33,999 bases of DNA from assembly GCA_000995415.1 (NCBI GenBank), contig LCEX01000031.1, positions 1 to 33,999 on the forward strand, given 5' to 3'. How positions within the stretch are numbered: the stretch's first letter is position 1; each line of letters opens with the position of its first letter. Of the stretch, positions 8,066 through 14,767 are shown in pieces. The notes under the pieces were generated by a model. That model was not told the DNA's origin. It worked only from the letters and a program-made list of their open reading frames with translations, and did not search any database. The translations under genes and the position numbers were made by a program. The stretch comes from Candidatus Gottesmanbacteria bacterium GW2011_GWC1_43_10. Its GTDB lineage: Bacteria; Patescibacteriota; Microgenomatia; UBA10105.

Positions 8066-8096
8066 TCCGGGAATGAAATATGGCTGCATTCCGGGA
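8066..8096. repeat. Hairpin repeat, TCCGGGAATG/CATTCCGGGA
   Basis: Ten-base arms with one mismatch around an AAATATGGCTG loop, just 3' of the HAD gene. It has the same plan as the hairpin at 33014-33049, whose loop is TAAATATGCTTC. Both follow a stop codon, so a transcript-end role is possible; no strong T-run follows. Confidence 0.6.
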
Positions 8097-8140
8097 TTTA
8101 AGGAAAATTGAGATACAATATTAGATTCTAAATCAAGTTT

Positions 8141-8746
8141 ATGAAAAAAGAAAAACTGATTGTTTTTGAGGGCATAAGTGGCACGGGTAAAGAAACCCAA
8201 GCCAAGCTGTTACGTGATTATTTATCCAAACAGAAAATTACCACCCAAATCGTTTATCATCCGACACCGGAAATGAAAACCATTTTGTCAACTTGGCGAA
8301 AACTTCGGAATATTGATCGTTTGACTGAAGTATATCTTTTGATGGCAGATAGATCTGATCGCGTGCGACAAATCATCCAACCGGCGCTCAAAAGAGGAGA
8401 CTGGGTGATAAGTTTGAGAAATTATGTAAGTGCGCTGGTTTATCAAGGTAGGTCTGAAAAAGACCGAGATTGGATTTCACGCGAGTTTGCGCATTTTGAA
8501 CCTCAGCCAGATTACTTATTTTATTTTGATATAGATCCGGTCCACGTGCTTAGTCGAATCAAGAAAAGATACCAAGAAACAGGTGAGGCTTTGGGGTCTT
8601 TTGAAAAAAGGGAATTACTTGAAGAAAAACTAGCGGCTTATAAAAAAGTCTTGCAAATGATTCCGCATATTACTATTGATGCCAATTTGTCTATTGAACA
8701 AATCCACTTTGAAATCATTACTCATCTTGGAGTTAGTTTAACCTGA
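8141..8746 (+). CDS. Divergent thymidylate-kinase-like protein
   Basis: 201 aa of the TMP kinase family: P-loop FEGISGTGKETQ, YVSALVYQG (counterpart of the SSxAYQG stretch), PDYLFYFDIDPVHVLSRIKKR, and a LID-like segment. It departs from the canonical neighbour: the DRY of the nucleotide-binding loop is replaced (SLRNY, residues 91-95) and the REPGG loop is absent (HPTPE instead). It may therefore phosphorylate another nucleotide, or be a non-canonical paralog. It lies between the HAD gene and tmk, with no overlap. Family fairly sure, substrate unknown. Confidence 0.78.
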   Translation: MKKEKLIVFEGISGTGKETQAKLLRDYLSKQKITTQIVYHPTPEMKTILSTWRKLRNIDRLTEVYLLMADRSDRVRQIIQPALKRGDWVISLRNYVSALVYQGRSEKDRDWISREFAHFEPQPDYLFYFDIDPVHVLSRIKKRYQETGEALGSFEKRELLEEKLAAYKKVLQMIPHITIDANLSIEQIHFEIITHLGVSLT

Positions 8747-8747
8747 A

Positions 8748-8895
8748 TTACGAAATGAAAATCTAAGTTTTGGATTATAGATTCCCTCTCTTGGTAAGAG
8801 AGGGTTAGGGTGAGTTAGTTACTTAAACAACTCCTCCTGACCTCCTCTTCTGAAGAGGAGGAAACTATAATCCGGAAGTTAACTTCATTTCGTAA
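8748..8895. repeat. 148-bp nested inverted-repeat element between the two tmk-like genes
   Basis: Terminal perfect 12-bp inverted repeats TTACGAAATGAA (8748-8759) and TTCATTTCGTAA (8884-8895), an inner perfect pair GGATTATAG (8772-8780) and CTATAATCC (8865-8873), and in the centre two hairpins of the CCTCTC..GAGAGG / CCTCCTCTT..AAGAGGAGG type related to the glmS insertions. It looks like a small non-autonomous element. No ORF. The canonical tmk promoter lies just downstream. Confidence 0.8.
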
Positions 8896-8952
8896 CTTAT
8901 TGAATAAATTCTTTCCGGCTGCCGTATTGCGCTCACAATATAATTTTGTTAC

Positions 8953-8958
8953 TATAAG
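8953..8958 (+). promoter_or_regulatory. Candidate -10 box (TATAAG) for tmk
   Basis: TATAAG ends 10 nt before the tmk ATG at 8968; no Shine-Dalgarno fits in that gap. This agrees with a leaderless or nearly leaderless mRNA. No clear -35. Confidence 0.4.
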
Positions 8959-8967
8959 TTTCGTTAT

Positions 8968-9609
8968 ATGAAGCGCGGATATTTTATTACATTTGAGGGA
9001 GGCGAAGGGGCCGGCAAATCTATTCAGGTAGAGATTTTAGCTAGTCATTTGCATGAGGAAGGTTATCATGTCAAAGTCACCCGCGAACCAGGGGGCACGC
9101 GCATCGGCGAACAAATCAGAGCAATTACTCATAGTAGTGAAAACGTAGATCTTGAAGCAACGACTGAAGCATATTTGATGGCAGCAGCTCGGGCGCAACA
9201 CGTGGAACAGGTGATATTTCCATCTCTTGAAGCCGGGCATATTGTTGTTTGCGATCGCTACGTGGATTCAAGTATCGCTTATCAAGGATATGGAAGAAAG
9301 TTGGGCCCGGAGAAAATTGCTGAGCTTAATGAACTGGCCGTCAACGGAGCCATCCCTGACCTTACTTTACTTTTGAATGTACCCATCGAAAAGGGACTGA
9401 GACGCCGAAATAAATCTTTAAAACCGCGCGACCGACTGGATTTGCAACAAAAAGAATTTTATGAGCGAGTTTATGTCGGATATCTAGAATTAGCCCAAAA
9501 AAATCCCCAGCGTTATGTAGTCATTGATGCGACAAAACCGATTGAGCAGGTGGGTTCTGAGATTTGGGAAGTAGTCCGACAAAAATTGCAAAAGCATCAT
9601 GGCAAATAA
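8968..9609 (+). CDS. tmk: Thymidylate (dTMP) kinase
   Basis: Phosphorylates dTMP to dTDP. Canonical features: P-loop FEGGEGAGKS (residues 9-18), VTREPGGTRIGEQIR, CDRYVDSSIAYQGYGR and PDLTLLLNVPIEKGLRRR with a following LID. 213 aa, usual length. The gene is followed with an 11-bp overlap by the thymidine-kinase-like gene, so dT to dTMP to dTDP would be coupled. This is the standard enzyme; the preceding gene is a divergent relative. Confidence 0.95.
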   Translation: MKRGYFITFEGGEGAGKSIQVEILASHLHEEGYHVKVTREPGGTRIGEQIRAITHSSENVDLEATTEAYLMAAARAQHVEQVIFPSLEAGHIVVCDRYVDSSIAYQGYGRKLGPEKIAELNELAVNGAIPDLTLLLNVPIEKGLRRRNKSLKPRDRLDLQQKEFYERVYVGYLELAQKNPQRYVVIDATKPIEQVGSEIWEVVRQKLQKHHGK

Positions 9610-10186
9610 ACTTAAACCCAAAAAAGGCAAATTGACGGTCATTGCTGGCCCCATGTTTGCCGGTAAAACTACCAAGCTTCTTACCCTTTTTTCAGTTCTC
9701 TCAGATCTCGATTTTAGTGTTTTGTGTTTTAAAGCCGAAGCCTTAAGTAATGGCGGCATGGGACATACCCGTTCGCATGATGAACGACCATTGCCAGTGA
9801 TTTATATTGACATGAACAAACCGGAAAAAATTTTGCACTACGTGGGGAGTGGTGGGATCCAAAAAGTGATCATTGATGCGGTACATTTTTTCCCAAAGAC
9901 CAGTTTTATGGGTGTGGTTGATACGCTTTTAGCACAGGGTATTGATGTTTATGTGAACGGTTTGATTTTTGATTATCGCAAAAAGGAATATGGGGCTACA
10001 CGTGTACTTATGAAAAAAGCTGATGAGTGCATCGAGCAATATTCCATTTGCGTCAAATGTGGGGGTCGTGCCGCTCACACCGAGCGCGTTTCGGGAAGTA
10101 CCGAGGTCTCAATTGGCACTACGGGCCGCAAAAAAGCTGAATATGTCGCAGTTTGCAGTACTTGCCACAAGGTTTATCAAGGGTAA
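9599..10186 (+). CDS. tdk: Thymidine kinase (TK1 family) with altered catalytic motif
   Basis: 195 aa. TK1-type fold: P-loop AGPMFAGKTTKL, HDER (residues 60-63), VIIDAVHFF, GLIFDYRKKEYG lasso, and a zinc ribbon with CVKC and CSTC pairs. In TK1 enzymes the Walker-B-like motif is D-E-x-Q-F-F and its Glu is the catalytic base; here it reads D-A-V-H-F-F (Asp93, Ala94, His96), so both Glu and Gln are replaced. Activity is therefore uncertain although fold and zinc site look intact. It overlaps tmk by 11 bp and is followed closely by the histidine phosphatase gene. Confidence 0.88.
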   Translation: MANKLKPKKGKLTVIAGPMFAGKTTKLLTLFSVLSDLDFSVLCFKAEALSNGGMGHTRSHDERPLPVIYIDMNKPEKILHYVGSGGIQKVIIDAVHFFPKTSFMGVVDTLLAQGIDVYVNGLIFDYRKKEYGATRVLMKKADECIEQYSICVKCGGRAAHTERVSGSTEVSIGTTGRKKAEYVAVCSTCHKVYQG

Positions 10187-10191
10187 ATATT

Positions 10192-10773
10192 ATGACCACG
10201 ATTTATATTTGCCGACACGGAGCTTATGAAAACCCGCAAAAGGTTTTTCATGGCAGATTGCCGGGTTTTCCTTTGTCTCAAATAGGCAAAACCCAGGCGC
10301 GCAAATTGTCCCTGGCGCTTAAAAGTAAACCAATTGCTGCTATTTACTCAAGTCCTTTGACCCGGGCCTACCAAACAGCGGAAATTATAGCCCGCCCTCA
10401 TAAACTAAAAATTACTCAGGATGATCGACTCATGGATGTGAGTACTCCGCTCCAAGGGAAACCGCTGACTTTGATTTTTAAAATCGAGGGAAATTTTTAC
10501 CAGGAAAAATATATTAAAAAAGGCGGAGAAAGATTGGGTCAGGTATTCACCCGGATCAAAGAGACAGTTGACGACATCTTGCAAAAACATGCGGGTTTTG
10601 AGGTAGTCGTAGTCACGCATGGAGACCTGATCATGAGTTTCAAATCGATGTTACTTGATGGAAAATTGCCGAAATATTACCCTTATGTTTCTGATTATGT
10701 GGCCCAAGGAGTAGGATACAAACTGGTATTTAACGGCCATAAATTCAGTCATCTCAGCCCCATCTTTTCATGA
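10192..10773 (+). CDS. Histidine phosphatase (phosphoglycerate-mutase-like) family protein
   Basis: 193 aa. The RHG signature (YICRHGAYE) carries the phospho-accepting His, SSPLTRAYQTAEII the second Arg, and VVVTHGDLI the second catalytic His. This is the branch-1 histidine phosphatase family, which includes cofactor-dependent mutases and many nucleotide or sugar phosphatases. Start chosen at ATG 10192, since starting at 10153 would overlap the thymidine kinase and add residues before the first beta strand. Position after three nucleotide kinases hints at a nucleotide or nucleoside-phosphate substrate, which is inference. Confidence 0.83.
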   Translation: MTTIYICRHGAYENPQKVFHGRLPGFPLSQIGKTQARKLSLALKSKPIAAIYSSPLTRAYQTAEIIARPHKLKITQDDRLMDVSTPLQGKPLTLIFKIEGNFYQEKYIKKGGERLGQVFTRIKETVDDILQKHAGFEVVVVTHGDLIMSFKSMLLDGKLPKYYPYVSDYVAQGVGYKLVFNGHKFSHLSPIFS

Positions 10774-10875
10774 AACGTTTTCCCCGTTGCAAAGCAGCAA
10801 AAAATAGACTACTATTTAGTACCATATGATCTGATAGTCCTGCTCCAAACTAGCTTCGCTTGTTCCAGCCCTTTC

Positions 10876-10884
10876 TGCTATATT
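10876..10884 (+). promoter_or_regulatory. Extended -10 promoter of glyA
   Basis: TGCTATATT is a TGn-extended -10 box. The start would be near 10891, giving a ~23-nt leader that contains AAAGGAG before the ATG, so this gene, unlike several others here, has a Shine-Dalgarno. Confidence 0.5.
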
Positions 10885-10913
10885 ATATTTATTCTATATA
10901 AAAGGAGACTATC

Positions 10914-12236
10914 ATGAACAAATTAAATAAAACTGACCTGGAAATCGCAAACCTCATCAAACTCGAAGAAAAACGGGAGACAGAGGTCTTGGAGATGATC
11001 CCTTCGGAAAATTACGCCTCGACAGCGGTACGTGAAGCGATTGGCTCGGTTCTCACCAACAAATATTCCGAAGGTTATGCCAATAAGCGGTATTATCAGG
11101 GCAATCGTTACGTAGATGAGGTTGAAAAGTTAGCTGTTCTGCGCGCGAAAGAGTTATTCAACGTACCTCATGCCAATGTCCAGCCTTATTCCGGAAGTCC
11201 GGCCAATTCTGCAGTTTACTTTGCATTACTTCGCCCCGGGGACAAAATCATGGGTTTGCGCTTATCAGGCGGGGGACATTTGACACACGGACATCCAGAC
11301 GTGACTTTTTCCGGCCGCTATTTCAAATCAGTCCAGTATGACGTGGAATCAGATGGTTGGATTGATATGAACAAGGCAGCGAAACTGGCTAAAAAAGAAA
11401 AGCCGGATATTATTGTTGTTGGCACTACAGCATATCCCAGGATTTTGCAATGGAAGAAATGGCGCGAAATTGCCGATAAATGCGGAGCTTTGATTTTGGC
11501 TGATGTTTCCCATATTGCCGGGATGATTGCAGGCGGAGCATATCCATCGCCCGTGCCTTATGCTGATGTTGTGATGTTTACGACCCACAAGACCATGCGC
11601 GGGCCGCGAGGCGCGGTCTTATTAGTAACCAATCGGGGTTTGAAACGTGATCCGGATATGGCCAAAAAGATTGATAAAGCTATTTTTCCCGGACTTCAGG
11701 GCGGGCCGCATGACAATGTCACAGCCGCAATTGCGGTGTGTTTCAAAGAAGCCCAAAATCCCAAATTCAAAAAATACGCCCAACAAATCGTCAATAATGC
11801 CAAAAAACTGGCTGAAGTTTTGCAAAAAGAGGGATTTGTTTTGACTTGTGGGGGGACTGACAGTCATTTGTTAGTCGTTGATTTGCGGCCGCAAAAAGTG
11901 ATTGGCAATATTGTCGCCGAAGCTTTGGAAGTAGCCAATATTGTCGTCAACTATAATACTGTCCCGCATGATACCAACCCGCCAATGTATCCGTCGGGAA
12001 TTCGACTTGGGACTCCGGCCATCACAACTCAAGGAATGAAAGAGCCGCAGATGCGTCTGATTGGCGGTTGGATAGCTGATGTGATTCGCGAAGTTGCCCA
12101 TTATCGTTTGCCCGCAGCCAAAGAAGAGCGGAGTAAATATGTGAGTGGGGTGAAAGCGGAGTTGTGGAAAAATAAAAAGTTACTGGATCTGGGCAAAGAA
12201 GTCAAAAGCCTGTGCCACAAATTCTCAGATGATTAA
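10914..12236 (+). CDS. glyA: Serine hydroxymethyltransferase
   Basis: PLP enzyme converting serine plus tetrahydrofolate to glycine plus methylene-THF, the one-carbon donor for thymidylate synthesis. Seen: LEMIPSENYAS, NKYSEGYANKRYYQGN, the PLP-binding THKTMRGPRG with Lys226, and IRLGTPAITTQGM. 440 aa, slightly longer than usual bacterial enzymes. A clear AAAGGAG site precedes the ATG. Its place right after the thymidine and thymidylate kinase genes suits a dTTP theme. Confidence 0.96.
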   Translation: MNKLNKTDLEIANLIKLEEKRETEVLEMIPSENYASTAVREAIGSVLTNKYSEGYANKRYYQGNRYVDEVEKLAVLRAKELFNVPHANVQPYSGSPANSAVYFALLRPGDKIMGLRLSGGGHLTHGHPDVTFSGRYFKSVQYDVESDGWIDMNKAAKLAKKEKPDIIVVGTTAYPRILQWKKWREIADKCGALILADVSHIAGMIAGGAYPSPVPYADVVMFTTHKTMRGPRGAVLLVTNRGLKRDPDMAKKIDKAIFPGLQGGPHDNVTAAIAVCFKEAQNPKFKKYAQQIVNNAKKLAEVLQKEGFVLTCGGTDSHLLVVDLRPQKVIGNIVAEALEVANIVVNYNTVPHDTNPPMYPSGIRLGTPAITTQGMKEPQMRLIGGWIADVIREVAHYRLPAAKEERSKYVSGVKAELWKNKKLLDLGKEVKSLCHKFSDD

Positions 12237-12254
12237 GGTCTAAGAAAGTAAAGT

Positions 12255-12629
12255 ATGACTTTAGAGTTAGAACCACCACTTTCATCCGGAATTAGCAGAG
12301 ACGTGCTCTTTGAAGCTTTAAATAGTTATTATATGTCGCAAGGACTGTTATCACCTACGAGGGCACGCCGTGAAGCAACATATGTGAGTAATAGCCTATT
12401 TAATTGTTTGGTTGAAGATAAGGTATACAGAGAAGAGCTGCCCAATGGACTTGTACGACAAACCCTTACACCACAGGCGGTGAGAGACATAACTAATGTA
12501 GATTCAGCAGTGCGGGCCTATAGTGATGGATGGCTTCACCTTAGAAGAGGCAGCGAGTTAGGCCCTCTCCGTTGGGGGGCATTGCGCACTGTGCTTCAAG
12601 GCCTTGCAGATTCAACTGGGATGAGGTAA
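12255..12629 (+). CDS. Hypothetical protein, 124 aa
   Basis: Not recognised. Starts 18 nt after glyA with an A/G-rich stretch (AAGAAAGTAAAG) before the ATG. Mostly alpha-helical; the sequence DVLFEALNSYYMSQGLLSPTRA followed by a beta-like pair (EELPNGLVRQTLTP) could be a winged-helix, but there is no decisive motif. No membrane helix. A possible promoter and structured RNA begin at its 3' end. Confidence 0.5.
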   Translation: MTLELEPPLSSGISRDVLFEALNSYYMSQGLLSPTRARREATYVSNSLFNCLVEDKVYREELPNGLVRQTLTPQAVRDITNVDSAVRAYSDGWLHLRRGSELGPLRWGALRTVLQGLADSTGMR

Positions 12630-12643
12630 AATATACTTATTAC

Positions 12644-12768
12644 TCACACTCAAATAGTATCTTCCCCTTGATAAGTTCAAGGAATATTGAGTGGTGGTTA
12701 AAGCCCCCTTCGTCCTTTCAAATGGACTGCGGCGGGCCAAGGGAGATACGCTAAGAGCTTTTTTTATA
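12644..12768 (+). ncRNA. Candidate structured RNA upstream of rpsB
   Basis: A TATACT box at 12632-12637 would start a transcript near 12644. A 12-bp helix with a 2-nt bulge joins 12657-12670 (GTATCTTCCCCTTG) to 12738-12749 (CAAGGGAGATAC). Inside it, GCCC (12703-12706) pairs with GGGC (12734-12737) and GTCC (12712-12715) with GGAC (12724-12727). A competing hairpin CACTCAAATA...TATTGAGTG with CCTTG/CAAGG overlaps the first strand, so two alternative folds exist. It ends in a run of seven T. It resembles no RNA family I can name: no SRP domain IV, tmRNA or tRNA features. Confidence 0.45.
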
Positions 12769-12796
12769 AGCACCGGCGTATCGGTGCTTTTAATTT
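12768..12796 (+). terminator. Rho-independent terminator
   Basis: Perfect 8-bp stem AAGCACCG/CGGTGCTT with a 6-nt loop, followed by TTAATTT. It closes the transcript of the preceding unit before the rpsB spacer. Confidence 0.75.
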
Positions 12797-12800
12797 AAAG

Positions 12801-12892
12801 TGCAAAGATCAAAGATCAAAATGACAGTGTAAAATTAAAAAATTTTTACATTTTGAATTGTAATTTTGATTTTTACACTTTGATTTTTAATC
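12801..12892. repeat. Inverted-repeat spacer before rpsB (AAGATCAAAGATCAAAAT / TTTGATTTTT type)
   Basis: Left arm of repeated CAAAGATC units ending GTGTAAAA; right arm TTTTGATTTTTACACTTTGATTTTTAATC. The arms pair imperfectly through GTGTAAAA/TTTTTACAC and the TTTGAT units. The right arm ends about 5 nt before the rpsB ATG. Same plan, different sequence, as the spacers before tsf, rseP, ybeY, dnaX and the PfkB gene. Confidence 0.65.
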
Positions 12893-12897
12893 TAAAC

Positions 12898-13851
12898 ATG
12901 CAAGATATTTCTTTAAAAGATCTACTTGAAGCCGGGTGTCATTTTGGCCACAAATCCGATCGTTGGCATCCCAAAGCTGCGGGATTCATTTTTCAGGAAC
13001 GCGACGGAATCCATGTGATTGATCTGGCCAAAACCAAATCCGGTCTGGCGCTAGCTGCGGAGTTTATCAAGCAGTTGGCCAAATCCGGCGGCACAGTGCT
13101 GTTTGTCGGCACCAAACGCCAGGCAGCAGCCATCATCAAAGAAGAGGCAGAGACTGTCGGAGCGGCCTATATCAAAAAACGCTGGATCGGTGGCTTTTTG
13201 ACCAATTGGGAACAAGTACACAAAAACCTCGAAAAAATCCGCCGTCTCACCGAAGAGGAAAAAAACGGCACTTGGAACAAATACCCCAAACACGAACGGG
13301 TCAAGCTCAGCCGATACCTGCACAAGCTCAATGAGTTTTATGGCGGTGTGGTGCCGCTTACAGAGCCGCCAAAAGCGTTGGTGGTCATAGATATCAAACG
13401 TGAAGCAGTGGCTGTAGCGGAGGCCAACAATGTCGCGACCCCTGTGATAGCAGTGGTCGATACCAACTCGGACCCCACACCTGTCCAATATGTGATTCCC
13501 GCCAATGACGATGCCGTCGGATCAATCAAATTTATTACTCACTATTTAGCCGAGGCGTATCGCGAAGGAAACGAAGAAAGAGCCAAAGAAACAGAAAAAA
13601 GCCAATCCGAAGCAAAAGTAGAAAAGGTAGAAGAAGTAGGAAAAGTAGAGAAAGTATCGGCCAAAGGCCGACTGGCCGTTGGCCAGGAAAAAGTAGAACA
13701 GGCAGAAAAGGTATCGGCCAAAGACCAAGCAACCACTGTTCAGGAAAAAGCAGAGCAAGTTGAGAAGCAAGTTGACGTAGCAGTTAAACCTGAAGCAAAG
13801 CCGCAAGACGCGCCGAAAAAAAGTGGAAGAAAGAAGAAGACAGTAGAGTAA
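12898..13851 (+). CDS. rpsB: 30S ribosomal protein uS2 with repeat-containing tail
   Basis: uS2 of the small subunit. Start at ATG 12898 (MQDISLKDLLEAGCHFGHKSDRWHPK); the in-frame codon at 12853 would read through the repeat spacer. Conserved core: FIFQERDGIHVIDL, GTVLFVGTKRQA, RWIGGFLTNW, PKALVVIDIKREAVAVAEA, PVIAVVDTNSDPTPVQYVIPANDDA. After residue ~235 comes a ~80-residue Lys/Glu-rich tail holding two tandem 19-residue repeats (VSAKGRLAVGQEKVEQAEK and VSAKDQATTVQEKAEQVEK, coded at 13654-13710 and 13711-13767). The tail is probably disordered and solvent exposed. tsf follows after a 95-bp inverted-repeat spacer, the usual rpsB-tsf order. Confidence 0.97.
   Translation: MQDISLKDLLEAGCHFGHKSDRWHPKAAGFIFQERDGIHVIDLAKTKSGLALAAEFIKQLAKSGGTVLFVGTKRQAAAIIKEEAETVGAAYIKKRWIGGFLTNWEQVHKNLEKIRRLTEEEKNGTWNKYPKHERVKLSRYLHKLNEFYGGVVPLTEPPKALVVIDIKREAVAVAEANNVATPVIAVVDTNSDPTPVQYVIPANDDAVGSIKFITHYLAEAYREGNEERAKETEKSQSEAKVEKVEEVGKVEKVSAKGRLAVGQEKVEQAEKVSAKDQATTVQEKAEQVEKQVDVAVKPEAKPQDAPKKSGRKKKTVE
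13654..13767 (+). repeat. Two tandem 57-bp repeats in the rpsB tail
   Basis: 13654-13710 and 13711-13767 both start GTATCGGCCAAAG and keep CAGGAAAAAG at the same place. The first unit also holds a palindromic stretch (GGCCAAAGGCC...CTGGCCGTTGGCCAG). They encode two 19-residue repeats. Confidence 0.85.
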
Positions 13852-13945
13852 AAGTACCAAGAGTACCACGAGCATCACAAGTACCACGGGAAGAAAGATC
13901 ATACCCATGATACTCGTGATACACTTGATACCCGTGGTACCTTTT
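13852..13945. repeat. Inverted-repeat spacer between rpsB and tsf (GTACCACG type)
   Basis: Degenerate units AGTACCA-AG, AGTACCACG, AGCATCAC, AGTACCACGGG on the left; CCCATGATACTCGTGATACACTTGATACCC... units on the right. GTACCACGGG (13881-13890) is the perfect complement of CCCGTGGTAC (13931-13940). A T-run after the right arm directly abuts the tsf ATG, so a read-through transcript would carry a terminator-like hairpin. Confidence 0.75.
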
Positions 13946-13946
13946 T

Positions 13947-14408
13947 ATGATTGACCTAAACAAAATCAAAACCTTGCGCGAAAAAACCGGTGCGGGTATT
14001 TCCGAATGCCGGGAGGCTCTTGATGTTGCCAATGACGATTTAACCAAAGCTGAAAGTTGGCTCAAAGAGCATGGGATAAGCAAAGCCAGTAAAAAAGCTG
14101 ATCGGCAAACGAGTCAAGGTGTAGTTGAATCTTACGTTCATGGTGCCGGTAAAATCGGCGTCTTGGTCGAAGTCAACTGCGAAACTGATTTCGTGGCCCG
14201 CACAGATGATTTTAAAAAATTGGCGCATGAACTGGCTATGCAAATCTCAGCGATGAATCCCAAAACGCCTGATGAGTTACTCAAACAGCCGTACATTCGT
14301 GACCAGCAGTTGACGGTAGCGGACTTGATCAAATCCGTGATTGCCAAACTTGGCGAAAATATCCAGGTGAAGCGGTTTACACGGCTTGTTTTGGGATCAG
14401 AAAATTAA
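13947..14408 (+). CDS. tsf: Elongation factor Ts (short form)
   Basis: Nucleotide-exchange factor for EF-Tu. N-terminal UBA-like domain (IKTLREKTGAGISECREALDVANDDLTKAESWL), then the core with VLVEVNCETDFVARTDDFKKLAHELAMQI. At 153 aa it keeps one core subdomain and lacks the coiled-coil part of the ~280-aa E. coli form, as in other short EF-Ts proteins. Start ATG 13947 has no Shine-Dalgarno: a T-run from the preceding hairpin abuts it. It is convergent with the small minus-strand ORF, whose stop codon overlaps the tsf stop. Confidence 0.94.
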   Translation: MIDLNKIKTLREKTGAGISECREALDVANDDLTKAESWLKEHGISKASKKADRQTSQGVVESYVHGAGKIGVLVEVNCETDFVARTDDFKKLAHELAMQISAMNPKTPDELLKQPYIRDQQLTVADLIKSVIAKLGENIQVKRFTRLVLGSEN

Positions 14409-14659
14409 AGTCCCAGGTGAGGTGTTTCCTGAAAATGTTCAGGACAAAATGTTGGTAGCCCCTTAATCACATGAGTTGGGAGGAAACAGTTTGTTGCTCT
14501 TAATTTTTCTTCCATCATTTCTGGAGTAAGGCATCCTTGACAATAACTTACCCATAAAATTTCGCCTTGGACATAAACTATAGAGATATGTCCATCTATT
14601 AGTTCATCAACACCCCGATTAGGTATTTTTGATCCATTACGTCTTTCGTGTCTACTCAT
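14405..14659 (-). CDS. Hypothetical protein with Cys cluster, 84 aa
   Basis: Not recognised. Contains CQGC, a later Cys (NCFLP) and FCPEHF, a spacing that could bind one zinc ion. Basic N-terminus (SRHERRNGSK). Convergent with tsf with the two stop codons overlapping by 2 nt. Coding status rests on the ATG, the Cys pattern and the lack of anything else in the interval. Confidence 0.5.
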   Translation of the reverse strand: MSRHERRNGSKIPNRGVDELIDGHISIVYVQGEILWVSYCQGCLTPEMMEEKLRATNCFLPTHVIKGLPTFCPEHFQETPHLGL

Positions 14660-14767
14660 TCTGGCTAATTTCTGGCACAGTCTTTATAGATTATCAAAAA
14701 TATAATTGATTTTAAAACTTCTTGTCAAGGGGTTCTTTGAAAGTTGAGCAAATTTATTGAGATGATT

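Noticed and set aside
12644-12768. SRP RNA, 6S RNA or tRNA assignment for the structured region before rpsB
   Set aside because: The conserved SRP domain IV wording, a 6S-type long bubble and a cloverleaf are all missing; kept only as an unassigned candidate RNA.
13051-13908. Several antisense ORFs over rpsB, some hydrophobic
   Set aside because: Shadows of the Lys/Glu/Ala-rich rpsB coding strand, which gives Phe/Leu-rich antisense frames; no start signals or family features.
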